Of a stretch of DNA of 15,286 nucleotides, positions 1 through 7,093 are shown piece by piece. Made by a program: the position numbers and the translations under genes. Source of the DNA: Verrucomicrobia bacterium UBA3063 (lineage in GTDB: Bacteria > Verrucomicrobiota > Verrucomicrobiia > Methylacidiphilales > Verrucolacustridaceae); assembly GCA_002366885.1 (NCBI GenBank), contig DFCD01000055.1, positions 1-15,286 of the forward strand. Reading direction: 5' to 3'. Under the pieces are notes generated by a model. That model saw nothing but the letters and a program-made list of their open reading frames with translations, ran no database searches and was not told where the DNA came from. The stretch's first letter is position 1. Each line of letters opens with the position of its first letter.

Positions 1-1187
1 TCCTCCCAGATGACCTTGGTGGTGGGGGTGAGGGGTTCCTTCTTTTTGGGGTCGAAGGTGGCCAACCGCAGGGGCGGTCCCTCGGGGCCGGGCCGCAGGT
101 AATAAAAATCATCGTCCGAAAAAAATTCGGTGCCCCGGTCATCCTTTCCGAAGTTTCGGTCCGGGTGAATGACGGAATCGTGGCTCCGGGCGACATGGTT
201 GGGAACGAAATCCATGAAGATTCTCAAGTTGTGCTTTTTGGCCCGGGCCAGCAGGGCCTGGAACTCCTCGATCCTCCGCGCGGGATCGACGGCGTAATCC
301 GGGCAGACATCGTAGTAATCCCGGATCGCATAGGGGCTGCCGGCGATGCCTTTGAGGAGATCGGGATCATCGGGGGGCAGGCCCAAGGAGGAATAGTCCC
401 GGGTGGTGGCCTGGCGCAGGATGCCGGTCACCCAGACGGCGTCGAAACCCAGTTTTTTCAGCGAGGCAAGGGCCTCGTCATTGAGGTCGGCGAATTTGCC
501 GCAACCGTTCTGGTCGTAGGTGCCGTTGGGAATCCGGTTGGTGTTGGTGTTCCCAAAGAGCCGGGGGAACATCTGATAGATGCGGAGTTTGCCGGCTCCG
601 CGGGCGACCAGGGAGGAGGCGGTGGGTTCCCGGCTTCCCGGGGGAGGGAGGGGGAAGGCGAGGTAGTGGGTGAGGTAGCGGTCATTTTCGCCCGGGGACA
701 GGTAGGGGTCGGTGGAGTCCACCACCCGGCCCCATCCCGAGTTGGCGGCCAGATCCTTGAGGGCGGCGGCCACGCGCAGCGTCCCGTTGGTGGCGGCCCA
801 TGTGCGGGGGATGCGCAATTCCCATCCGCTGTCTTTCCCTTTGGCAAGCGTCACCTCCGCGGGGTTTGCGGTCTCCGGGGCCAACCCAAAGCCGTTGAAG
901 GTGCGAAGGGAAATGCGGGGCTCGTCTGCGGGGCGGATGAGCAGGATCCGGTCCGCCTGGAAGGGAAGAAAGAGGGTCGACCCGGTTTTGTTTTGGGCGA
1001 AGGGGACGAGCCCGGCGCCGCTCGGGCCCGAGGAGGTGGCGACGATGAGGAGGGATTTTTCGGTCTCGGGGAGGTTTCCCCAGCGGAGAATGAGGGAGTC
1101 CTTGTCGGGGCCCGCCTCCAACTGCAAGGGCAGGGCCGCCCGGCACCAGCAGGCGGACAGGGCGAGAAAAAGGAAAAGCCGACGCAT
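1..1187 (-). CDS. GH13 alpha-amylase-family lipoprotein, 5' part of the gene
   Basis: About 395 N-terminal residues are present; the 3' part lies beyond the window edge. Residues 1-13 (MRRLFLFLALSAC) form a signal peptide with a perfect lipobox, Leu-Ser-Ala-Cys, so the protein is probably lipid-anchored at Cys13. Residues of about 20-190 look like an N-terminal beta-rich domain. The catalytic barrel starts near residue 200: IYQMFPRLFGN resembles the first strand, and DFVPNH (about 326-331) is GH13 conserved region I, with the Asp and His of the active site. The regions holding the nucleophile and the acid/base are not in the window, so activity cannot be judged. GH13 enzymes cleave or transfer alpha-glucans; a surface lipoprotein would act on starch or glycogen outside the cytoplasm. 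The start at 1187 is forced, because the only nearby upstream ATG is followed at once by a stop in its own frame. No Shine-Dalgarno sequence precedes it. It lies 49 bases after folB on the same strand. Confidence 0.85.
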   Translation of the reverse strand, partial: MRRLFLFLALSACWCRAALPLQLEAGPDKDSLILRWGNLPETEKSLLIVATSSGPSGAGLVPFAQNKTGSTLFLPFQADRILLIRPADEPRISLRTFNGFGLAPETANPAEVTLAKGKDSGWELRIPRTWAATNGTLRVAAALKDLAANSGWGRVVDSTDPYLSPGENDRYLTHYLAFPLPPPGSREPTASSLVARGAGKLRIYQMFPRLFGNTNTNRIPNGTYDQNGCGKFADLNDEALASLKKLGFDAVWVTGILRQATTRDYSSLGLPPDDPDLLKGIAGSPYAIRDYYDVCPDYAVDPARRIEEFQALLARAKKHNLRIFMDFVPNHVARSHDSVIHPDRNFGKDDRGTEFFSDDDFYYLRPGPEGPPLRLATFDPKKKEPLTPTTKVIWE

Positions 1188-1193
1188 CAGGAA

Positions 1194-1199
1194 AACATA
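1194..1199 (-). promoter_or_regulatory. possible -10 element (TATGTT) for the GH13 gene
   Basis: TATGTT reads toward the GH13 gene and ends 6 bases before its ATG. It fits the TANNNT form of a -10 box that would start transcription at or next to the start codon. No convincing -35 element is seen 16-18 bases upstream. The same layout is found before resB and the STAS gene. This is a weak call resting on position and a short motif. Confidence 0.2.
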
Positions 1200-1236
1200 A
1201 AAAATCCCCCGCAGGCAGGGAAGAGGAATCGGCCTG

Positions 1237-1602
1237 TCAGGCCAGGTCTTTCCTGTTCAGGCGGGCCTGCAGGGAAACATGGCGGGTTTCCGGAAGAACA
1301 AACTTTTTCAGCTCCAGCTCGATCCATGGGATGCGAAAGCGGCGGCAGGCCACTCGGGCGAGATCGACGGCCAGGCGCTCCAAAAGTTTCCGCGGGATTC
1401 GGCGCGCCTCCGATTGGAGGAGCATGCCGAGAGCGTGGTAATCCACGGTCTTGCGCAGGTCATCCGCGGCGGCGGCCCGGGAGAGGGATGACGCGGGAAA
1501 GACGGCGGTGCAAAGAACGGTCTGGGGCCGTTTCCGTTCGGCCACGGGAACGCCGAGGTGGCACCGCAGCTTGAGGTCGACAAGGGAGAGGGTGGCGGGC
1601 AT
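1237..1602 (-). CDS. folB: dihydroneopterin aldolase family protein (FolB-like)
   Basis: The protein has 121 residues, the normal size for the family. FolB cleaves 7,8-dihydroneopterin to 6-hydroxymethyl-7,8-dihydropterin and glycolaldehyde in cytoplasmic folate synthesis. The sequence shows the family pattern DLKLRCHLGVPVAERKRPQ (residues 9-27), with Glu22 in the position of the substrate-binding glutamate. It also has DDLRKTVDYHAL (47-58) with the conserved tyrosine, a second Glu in LLERLA (near 75), and a Lys pair near 99-100 where the catalytic lysine is expected. The start is 9 bases after the ccsA stop, so it is probably co-transcribed with resB-ccsA. There is no Shine-Dalgarno sequence. 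No other folate gene is in the window. The related FolX epimerase and other members of the tunnelling fold cannot be fully excluded. Confidence 0.8.
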   Translation of the reverse strand: MPATLSLVDLKLRCHLGVPVAERKRPQTVLCTAVFPASSLSRAAAADDLRKTVDYHALGMLLQSEARRIPRKLLERLAVDLARVACRRFRIPWIELELKKFVLPETRHVSLQARLNRKDLA

Positions 1603-1611
1603 GGGTTGGTT

Positions 1612-3192
1612 TTAAGAGGAAGTTGAAGCGGGGGCTCGAAACAAAGCGGCGCGTGGGCGGCGGAGAAGGGCAAAGGCGAGGAAGGCCAGCTCCGCCAAGG
1701 CAAAAGCGGCGACATAGGACTGGCCGCCGGAGCCGAACCCGTAGCTGTGCAGTCCCTTGCCCAGGACGAAGTTCACACCGTACCAGGCCATGAGGATGGT
1801 GAGAAAACCGGCGATGGAACCAACCGCGAGACCGTATCCGGTCCACCATCCGGCGAGACGGCCATGCAGCAGCACCAGATAGGAGAGAAGGGCCACGAGG
1901 GACCAGGTTTCCTTCGGATCCCAATCCCAGAAGCGGCCCCAGGAGTAGTTGGCCCACACTCCGCCAAGAATCACGCCGGTAGCGAGGAGCAGGATCCCGA
2001 TCTGGAGGGAGCGATAGAGATGCACGACGCCGGGATCCCCGTTGGAAAGCGGGGAATTTTTGCGCAGCGCGAGGAGGACCAGAAAGTGGCCGAGGGCGGA
2101 GGCGAGGGCGAAGGCCCCGTAACTTAGGGTGACGGTGAGCACGTGGACGGTGAGCCAGAAGTTGCTCCGAAGCACCGGCACGAGCGGGTTCATGGCGGGA
2201 TCGAGAACGGCGGGCTGAAGGTCGGAGGCGATCAGGGCGAGGATCACCACGGGCGAAGCGGCCAGGAGATAGGCCTGGGAACGGTGCCGAAGCGAAAAGA
2301 CGAGGGCGAAGAGGGCGGTGCCGAAGGACACCCAGAGGATGCTTTCGTACATGTTGGTGACGGGTGGCCTGCCGGCGAGCCAGACGCGCAGGGCGATGCC
2401 TCCCACCAGAAGGAGGAAGCCGGCCAGGGCGAAACTCCAGCCCAGCCTGCGGGCAAGGTCCGGCGCGGGCCGCCCCAGGGTGAGAAGAGAAATCGCGGAG
2501 AGGAGCCAAAGACCCCAGGCCCACCGGAAGGGATGGAAGCTGAAGTAGAAGGCCTCGGCGCGGAGTTTGGCGGAGGAAAACTGCCCTTGGGTTTGCATGC
2601 CACGGATGGATTCCGCGGAAGAGAAAGCGACCGGGGCCCAAGCGGCTTCCGGGCGGGAACCTAAGGGGGGAGGCACCATGCGGAAGGCTTCCCCAGAGAG
2701 AAGGGAGGAGAGGATGGCGAGGCGGGTCCGCACGGTCTGAGCGGCCGAGGCAAGGGGTGGGACGGAAGCGGAGCCACCGGAGGCGCGCGCGACATCGGCC
2801 TCTTCGGCCAACCGGGCCAGCGCGGGGATCCCGGTGAGCCGCCGGAAACTGAAAAAGCGATCAGGTCCCTTCAGGCCGATTTCCTTCCGGAGTGCGGCAT
2901 TGTCCACGAGGATGACGGGTTGGTCGTCCCAGCCCTCCGGTTGTTGCCAAAGGGAGAGCACGAACTGCCGTGAGCCCAGCCGGCCGATTTCGGGAGCGGT
3001 CACCCGGGTTCGGCCGGTGAGGGAGGCGGTGATTTCCTGCGTAAAGGCAAAGAAGGGCTTGATGCGGCCGCGGTGCTGGATGGCGAGGGTGTCGTAGGAG
3101 GGGTCATCCGCGGCCGGCGAAACTCCAGCCTGGCCGGACAAGGGCTGGGTGCAGGCCGCAAAAAAACAGAAAAGCAGGAGAGGGCGGGTCAT
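1612..3192 (-). CDS. ccsA: cytochrome c biogenesis protein CcsA (System II heme handling)
   Basis: The protein has 526 residues. CcsA, with ResB/CcsB, exports heme and ligates it to apocytochrome c outside the inner membrane. The hallmark WWD region is at about 410-432, including GRFWDWDPKETW, and is flanked by candidate heme-ligand histidines at 350 (FWLTVH), 443 (LLHGR) and 482 (LHSYG). VTNMYES lies near 278-284. Multiple membrane segments fill residues 222-510. Residues 1-21 are a signal sequence; Cys14 in FFAAC could be a lipidation site. About 200 residues of soluble, presumably periplasmic sequence follow, beginning with LAIQHRGRIKPF (36-47), before the membrane core. That extension is known in CcsA proteins of Bacteroidetes and PVC bacteria and is absent from short classical CcsA. 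The chosen start at 3192 overlaps the resB stop as ATGA, which favours it over upstream ATGs. Confidence 0.92.
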   Translation of the reverse strand: MTRPLLLFCFFAACTQPLSGQAGVSPAADDPSYDTLAIQHRGRIKPFFAFTQEITASLTGRTRVTAPEIGRLGSRQFVLSLWQQPEGWDDQPVILVDNAALRKEIGLKGPDRFFSFRRLTGIPALARLAEEADVARASGGSASVPPLASAAQTVRTRLAILSSLLSGEAFRMVPPPLGSRPEAAWAPVAFSSAESIRGMQTQGQFSSAKLRAEAFYFSFHPFRWAWGLWLLSAISLLTLGRPAPDLARRLGWSFALAGFLLLVGGIALRVWLAGRPPVTNMYESILWVSFGTALFALVFSLRHRSQAYLLAASPVVILALIASDLQPAVLDPAMNPLVPVLRSNFWLTVHVLTVTLSYGAFALASALGHFLVLLALRKNSPLSNGDPGVVHLYRSLQIGILLLATGVILGGVWANYSWGRFWDWDPKETWSLVALLSYLVLLHGRLAGWWTGYGLAVGSIAGFLTILMAWYGVNFVLGKGLHSYGFGSGGQSYVAAFALAELAFLAFALLRRPRAALFRAPASTSS

Positions 3193-5000
3193 GATTCGGA
3201 CGATCTTGGAGGGCGGAGATAAAACATGGAGAAGATTCCCGCCACCACAAGCAGGGAGCCGGACCATTTCAGCATCCAACCAGGATCGTACAGGACCTGG
3301 AGGGTGGTGCGGCGGAGGTCTTGGGGATCCCAACCGGCCTGGGAGAATTTGTAGGAGAGCCCGGTGATTTGGGGCCAAAGTCCCGGCGGGTAGGTGGCCG
3401 GCTGGTTCATCCGCAGGCGGGCGGGCACAGCCAGGTTCTTTTTCTCCTCGGCAAACGTCACGCTGGCGATGAAGTCCGCGGGCTCCTCGGTACCGGGATC
3501 ACGGGGGACCTCGAAGGAGTCCAACTGCACGGTGAAGGGCAGGGGTTGAAGTTCCAGGCCAAAACCGATGCGGGAAGCGGATTCTCCGGTCTGGAGAATG
3601 GCGGAGCTTCCGGAGGCGATCCAACGCGGCTCGCCTTCTTTGCCCTCGCCGGTGCGGAGGCGGGCGTGGATGGCGGGACGTCCGGCGCGGGGATCGCCCT
3701 CGGCAAGGGGGACGGTGAGGGTCTGGATCCGGGCGGAGGGCTCCCAGGCAACGAGGCGGGCCGACCAACCGCGCCAACCCGGTGAAAAACTTTCGCCCAC
3801 GCCGATTTCGCCCGTGACGGGTGCTCCGGTTGCCGGCTGGCCGCGGAATCTCACCCTGCCCGGAGCGGATCCCGGGGCGAGGACCAGGCTTGCGGGTGCG
3901 GAGGTTTCCCGGAGGGAGCCCTCGAGCATGACAAGAACGGCGGGGTTGAGGGGGCGATCGCCGTCCGTGGCGGGCTGGCCGTCCCGGAGGATGAGATTCG
4001 GCCAGTAACGGGCGGCAAGAATCCTTGTTCCGTCCGGATCGGCCAGGGGACGTTCGAGCACCTCGGAGAGGGAATAGATCTCGCCCGAACCATCCGGGCG
4101 GAGGATCTCGAGCTCGACGGGGCCGCCCGGTCGGCGTGACCCGACAAAAAAACGGTAGCCGCTGGGAGCGCCGGTGGTGTTGTGAACGATCGGGCGATCC
4201 GGGTCGCGGGAAAGGATCATCTGGGTCTCACGAAAGGCGGCCGGCTTTTCCTTCGGGCTGTCGGGGGATTCGCGGAATTCCACGACAGCCAGGTTTCCCA
4301 GATCCAGGCGGGGAAAATCCCTGAGGGCGAGGGACGCGGAAATGGGGCCGGAACCGAACGGTCCGGTGAGTTCAAGGGTGACGCCGGGCTGGCCGGCAGC
4401 TGGGTCGGCGACGAGCACGGCGTTGTCATGGGAGCGGCGGGTATAGCCGTCGATGACGAGGCGCACATCCGAACCGGGCAGAGGCAGGGAGCGCGGACGG
4501 TCGGGCCTGGGGGGACGAACCTCGGGGTCGAAGGGGGTGGAGAAGAGTTGCCCGCTGGCGGGGCTTTCCACGGTGAGGCGGGGTCGGTCGAGCAACACCT
4601 CGCGGGAGGGGGGTGAGCCCTGGCTCAAGTCCACCGATCCCTCAAAGCCGCGGCTTTTGCCGAGCAGGGCGCCGGCGAGAAGCACCAGGATGCCGGCATG
4701 GGTGATGACAAAACCGGCATGTTTTCTTTCCCAGGGCCAGCGGGTGGCGGCGGAGCAGCTAAGATTCAGGGCCAGCAGCAGCAGCCAGACATTGAACCAT
4801 GGGGCCTGATAGACATAGGCGCGGGCGACGCGGGCGCTGAATCCCGACTCGAGAAAGGTGGCCACGGCGCAGACGCCGGCAAGGCTGAGGAGAAGGAGAA
4901 CCGCGAGATTTAGGGAGCCCAGGGCATAAACCACGCGCCAGATACGGGAACGGGTCAACCGATCGCCGGTAAGGTTTTTCCGGGCCTGGGGGGTAAGCAT
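3189..5000 (-). CDS. resB: cytochrome c biogenesis protein ResB/CcsB
   Basis: The protein has 603 residues and belongs to the ResB family, the partner of CcsA in System II cytochrome c maturation. It has three N-terminal membrane segments, at about 26-48, 68-86 and 95-115. The last contains the typical HAGFVITHAGILVLLAGALL pattern with His94 and His101. A very large extracytoplasmic region (about 120-575) follows, and then one C-terminal segment (about 578-597) introduced by DPGWMLKWSG, as is usual for the family. The large soluble region is thought to bind apocytochrome or help keep its cysteines reduced. The gene ends in an ATGA overlap with ccsA, giving translational coupling. The ATG at 5000 has only AAAGG directly abutting it, so initiation is not by a normal Shine-Dalgarno sequence. 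It lies 73 bases after the MBL gene and may start its own transcript. Confidence 0.92.
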   Translation of the reverse strand: MLTPQARKNLTGDRLTRSRIWRVVYALGSLNLAVLLLLSLAGVCAVATFLESGFSARVARAYVYQAPWFNVWLLLLALNLSCSAATRWPWERKHAGFVITHAGILVLLAGALLGKSRGFEGSVDLSQGSPPSREVLLDRPRLTVESPASGQLFSTPFDPEVRPPRPDRPRSLPLPGSDVRLVIDGYTRRSHDNAVLVADPAAGQPGVTLELTGPFGSGPISASLALRDFPRLDLGNLAVVEFRESPDSPKEKPAAFRETQMILSRDPDRPIVHNTTGAPSGYRFFVGSRRPGGPVELEILRPDGSGEIYSLSEVLERPLADPDGTRILAARYWPNLILRDGQPATDGDRPLNPAVLVMLEGSLRETSAPASLVLAPGSAPGRVRFRGQPATGAPVTGEIGVGESFSPGWRGWSARLVAWEPSARIQTLTVPLAEGDPRAGRPAIHARLRTGEGKEGEPRWIASGSSAILQTGESASRIGFGLELQPLPFTVQLDSFEVPRDPGTEEPADFIASVTFAEEKKNLAVPARLRMNQPATYPPGLWPQITGLSYKFSQAGWDPQDLRRTTLQVLYDPGWMLKWSGSLLVVAGIFSMFYLRPPRSSES

Positions 5001-5006
5001 CCTTTC

Positions 5007-5034
5007 ACACTAGGTTGGGCAAAAGGCGGGACAA
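5007..5034 (-). promoter_or_regulatory. weak possible promoter upstream of resB
   Basis: On the minus strand TTGTCC (5029-5034) and TAGTGT (5007-5012) are separated by 16 bases, and the second ends 6 bases before the resB ATG. The -35-like box matches TTGACA at four of six positions. The -10-like box matches TATAAT at only three of six. If used, the transcript would be leaderless or nearly so. Support is weak. Confidence 0.2.
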
Positions 5035-5053
5035 GTGCGGCTCCCCGCTGCCG

Positions 5054-5068
5054 GCGCGGGTTCCGCGC
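5054..5068 (-). repeat. GC-rich inverted repeat in the MBL-resB gap
   Basis: GCGCGG, three loop bases and CCGCGC form a perfect 6-bp stem just after the MBL stop codon. A weaker 4-bp stem (CGGC...GCCG) follows. No T-run comes after either, so this is not a standard intrinsic terminator. It may pause polymerase or mark a boundary between the Mla block and the cytochrome c block. Confidence 0.3.
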
Positions 5069-5073
5069 AAAGG

Positions 5074-5940
5074 TCAGAGATCGAGGACGAGGTTTTGGCG
5101 GGCGAAGGTGGCCGGGATTCCTTTGGCTTTTCCCGCGGCGGTGAGGGTCTCCTCCATCCGCTGCAACTGGGGATCGGCATGTCCGGGATCAAAATGGGTG
5201 ACGAGGAGTCGCTTGGCCCCGGCGGTGAGGGCCTCCTGCAGGCAAAGCGCCGGGGTGCCATGGCCCCAGCCACGGCGTTTTTCATGTTCCGCCTCGGTAT
5301 ACTGACCGTCGCTGATCAATAGATCGGCCCCCCGGGTCATTTTCAGGAGGGGGCTGGCCGGATCGATCGGCGGTTCGTTGTCGGTGGCAAAAACCAGGGA
5401 GCGTTCCCCACCTTGGCCGGGGCCGTCAAAGCGATAGGCAAAGCAGCCGCCCGGATGGCGGGTGAGGGCGGAATGGACGCGGATTTCGTCCTGGTGCGAG
5501 GCAAACCTCATTTCCTCGCCGGGCTGGACTTCGCGGAAGGAGATGCGCGCCTTCAGCTCGGGAAAACCCGCGGGAAAATAGGGCTCCTCCTGCTGGGCGT
5601 AGAGGGCTTTTTCGATGATGTTGCCGGGAGGCCGTCCGGGTAGCCGCGGGGAGAGGATTTCCAGGGAGACTCCCTCGACGTAGGCCGGAGCAAAAAAGGG
5701 AAAGCCCTGCAGGTGATCCCAATGGGCGTGGGTGAAAAGCAGGGTGAAATTTTTCCTGCCCTCCCGAAGCCAGTGAAGCCCGCCCCGCCGGATCCCGGTG
5801 CCGGCATCCACGACCAAAAGTCCGTCCCGTCCCCATTCGATGCTGATGCAGGTGGTGTCTCCGCCGTATTCGTGGGTGGGGGCTTGGGGGACCGAGGGCG
5901 TGGGAAGGCTTCCGCGGGTGCCCCAAAAGGTGAGCTTCAT
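5074..5940 (-). CDS. MBL-fold metallo-hydrolase
   Basis: The protein has 288 residues and lacks a signal peptide, so it is cytoplasmic. It opens with KLTFWGTRGSLPTP, then YGGDTTC near 25-31, the start typical of a PhnP/RNase Z-like subgroup of metallo-beta-lactamase-fold hydrolases. Metal ligands are all visible: HAHWDH (71-76), His162 in RHPGG, Asp187 in ATD and His249 in THF. An intact two-metal phosphodiesterase-type site is therefore likely. Members of this broad group act on cyclic phosphates, nucleotides or other phosphodiesters; the substrate here cannot be read from sequence. The start at 5940 overlaps the stop of the RsbW-like gene as ATGA. Unusually for this window it has a strong Shine-Dalgarno sequence (AAGGAGG, 5944-5950) 3 bases upstream. 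It is the last gene of the Mla block. Confidence 0.85.
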   Translation of the reverse strand: MKLTFWGTRGSLPTPSVPQAPTHEYGGDTTCISIEWGRDGLLVVDAGTGIRRGGLHWLREGRKNFTLLFTHAHWDHLQGFPFFAPAYVEGVSLEILSPRLPGRPPGNIIEKALYAQQEEPYFPAGFPELKARISFREVQPGEEMRFASHQDEIRVHSALTRHPGGCFAYRFDGPGQGGERSLVFATDNEPPIDPASPLLKMTRGADLLISDGQYTEAEHEKRRGWGHGTPALCLQEALTAGAKRLLVTHFDPGHADPQLQRMEETLTAAGKAKGIPATFARQNLVLDL

Positions 5941-6371
5941 AATCCTCCTTTTTCCCTTGGGAGGGGGCGCGCGAGAAGCAGGATATTTTTGGAGCCCACC
6001 CGTTTTCTTTCCACGCGGGGAAAGCCTTCCCGGATCATCAGGGAGCCCCACCCGCCGGCACCCAACTCGCCCGGCTGACGGGCGGCGAAGTGCTGGGGAT
6101 CCAAGGGACGACCCTGGTCGATCAGGCGGAAAACCAGCTCGCCCTGACCATGTTCCACCTCGATGCGAACCCACCCGGGTCGTCCCGAGTATGCGTGAAG
6201 GTGGATGTTGGTGAGGGCCTCGTCGACGCCGGACAACATCCGGGCGGTCTCAAGGTCGCCGAAACCGGCGTGGCGCGCCCAGCGTTCCGCAAGAAGCCGG
6301 AGCCCGTGGAGCCGTGGCGGGGCGAGCTCGATTTCGAGCGTGGCTTCGGGGGAGGGAGAAGCCGGGTCCAC
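5937..6371 (-). CDS. RsbW/SpoIIAB-type ATP-binding protein, putative anti-sigma or serine kinase
   Basis: With the GTG start at 6371 the protein has 144 residues, the usual length for RsbW-like GHKL ATPases. It has an N-box (DEALTNIHLHAY, 50-61) with Glu51 and Asn55 in the places of the catalytic base and Mg ligand of SpoIIAB. It also has a G1 box (DQGRPLDP, 85-92) and a Gly-rich G2 box (GGWGSLMI, 106-113). Such proteins phosphorylate STAS antagonists on serine and may bind sigma factors or other partners. No ATG fits. The open frame extends to an ATG at 6500, but that would overlap mlaD by over 120 bases and add a low-complexity Arg/Pro/Ser leader. The GTG begins 4 bases after the mlaD stop. 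It is in one operon with a STAS gene, so the two may form a kinase-substrate pair. No sigma factor gene is in the window. Confidence 0.8.
   Translation of the reverse strand: MDPASPSPEATLEIELAPPRLHGLRLLAERWARHAGFGDLETARMLSGVDEALTNIHLHAYSGRPGWVRIEVEHGQGELVFRLIDQGRPLDPQHFAARQPGELGAGGWGSLMIREGFPRVERKRVGSKNILLLARPLPREKGGL
5944..5950 (-). promoter_or_regulatory. Shine-Dalgarno site of the MBL gene
   Basis: AAGGAGG stands 3 bases before the ATG at 5940, inside the 3' end of the RsbW-like gene. It is the only strong Shine-Dalgarno match I saw before any gene here, and it settles the start against longer in-frame alternatives. Confidence 0.7.
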
Positions 6372-6375
6372 GCGA

Positions 6376-7080
6376 TCAGTCGTTGGGGATCGGCGCGGGG
6401 ACCGGCTTGGGGCTTTGCAGGATGGTTTCCTCCGTGGGCAGGCGCGGAACCGGACCGCCGAAGAGAAGACGCCACGGTTTACGGGCGACGGTTCCGACAA
6501 AGGTTTTTCCGTAGGTGGAGATGACCTTGAAGTTGTCCATGACCACCTTGAGGTCGGAGATCACCTTGTCGAGGGCGTCCTGGTTCTGGGAAATCAGCTC
6601 GTTGGCCTTGTCGAGCAGCTGTTTGCCGGAGCTCATCACCTCATCGAGGGAGGCGGAGCGTTTGGCATAGAGGATCGTGCCCGGGGTCAGGCCCGGGTTC
6701 TGCACGGAGCCCGGTTCCAGATTGAGGTATTTTTCCCCCAGCACGGTATCGGCGGTGATCGAGGCGGTGGTGCCGACCCGGAGCTCCGGAATCGGGTGAT
6801 GAATTTCGGCCAAGACGCGGATGGCGCAGTCCGGGGAGACTTCCCTTCTCTCCTTGTCGGCGAGCGGGCGGATGGAGCGGACCCGGCCCACGGCGGCGCC
6901 CGCATAACGGACCTCTGCCTGTTTATCCAGGCCGACCGCGGAGGGCAGGTCGATGGTCAGGGTGGCCTTCGGCCGGCTCAGGTGTGTCCCGGAGATGGCC
7001 AGGGTGAGGGCCACGAGCATCACCCCGCTGCAGAGGATCACCGTTGCAGCCACCAGAAAATCGGCACGGAAGGTTTTCAT
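6376..7080 (-). CDS. mlaD: MCE-domain lipid-transport protein (MlaD-like)
   Basis: The protein has 234 residues. MlaD is the periplasmic, membrane-anchored ring subunit of Mla lipid ABC transporters and forms a hydrophobic channel for phospholipids. It has one N-terminal membrane segment (about 8-29). An MCE domain follows (about 36-122), with VGLDKQAEVRYAGAAVGRV (49-67) and TVLGEKYLNLEPG (112-124) matching the family. A helical, probably coiled-coil stretch (about 142-185) comes next, then KPWRLLFGG (201-209) and a Pro-rich tail. It is longer than E. coli MlaD (183 residues) because of the C-terminal helix and tail. The start at 7080 lies 13 bases after the mlaF stop and has no Shine-Dalgarno sequence. 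No mlaC or mlaA is present in the window. Confidence 0.9.
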   Translation of the reverse strand: MKTFRADFLVAATVILCSGVMLVALTLAISGTHLSRPKATLTIDLPSAVGLDKQAEVRYAGAAVGRVRSIRPLADKERREVSPDCAIRVLAEIHHPIPELRVGTTASITADTVLGEKYLNLEPGSVQNPGLTPGTILYAKRSASLDEVMSSGKQLLDKANELISQNQDALDKVISDLKVVMDNFKVISTYGKTFVGTVARKPWRLLFGGPVPRLPTEETILQSPKPVPAPIPND

Positions 7081-7093
7081 GGAAAGGGATGAT

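Noticed and set aside
1231..1243. GGCCTG/CAGGCC inverted repeat at the end of folB
   Set aside because: The loop is a single base and no T-run follows, so it cannot act as an intrinsic terminator.
165..1574. Long plus-strand open frame (469 codons) opposite the GH13 and folB genes
   Set aside because: The translation is Gly/Arg/Pro-rich low complexity with no motifs. The opposite strand holds two recognisable genes. GC-rich codon bias explains it.
1460..2641. Minus-strand open frame (393 codons) overlapping ccsA and folB in another frame
   Set aside because: Arg/Pro/Leu-rich shadow of ccsA; no motif, and it crosses the real ccsA-folB junction.
6372..6500. Longer N-terminus of the RsbW-like protein from the ATG at 6500
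   Set aside because: It would overlap mlaD by over 120 bases and add a low-complexity leader not found in the family; the GTG at 6371 gives normal length.
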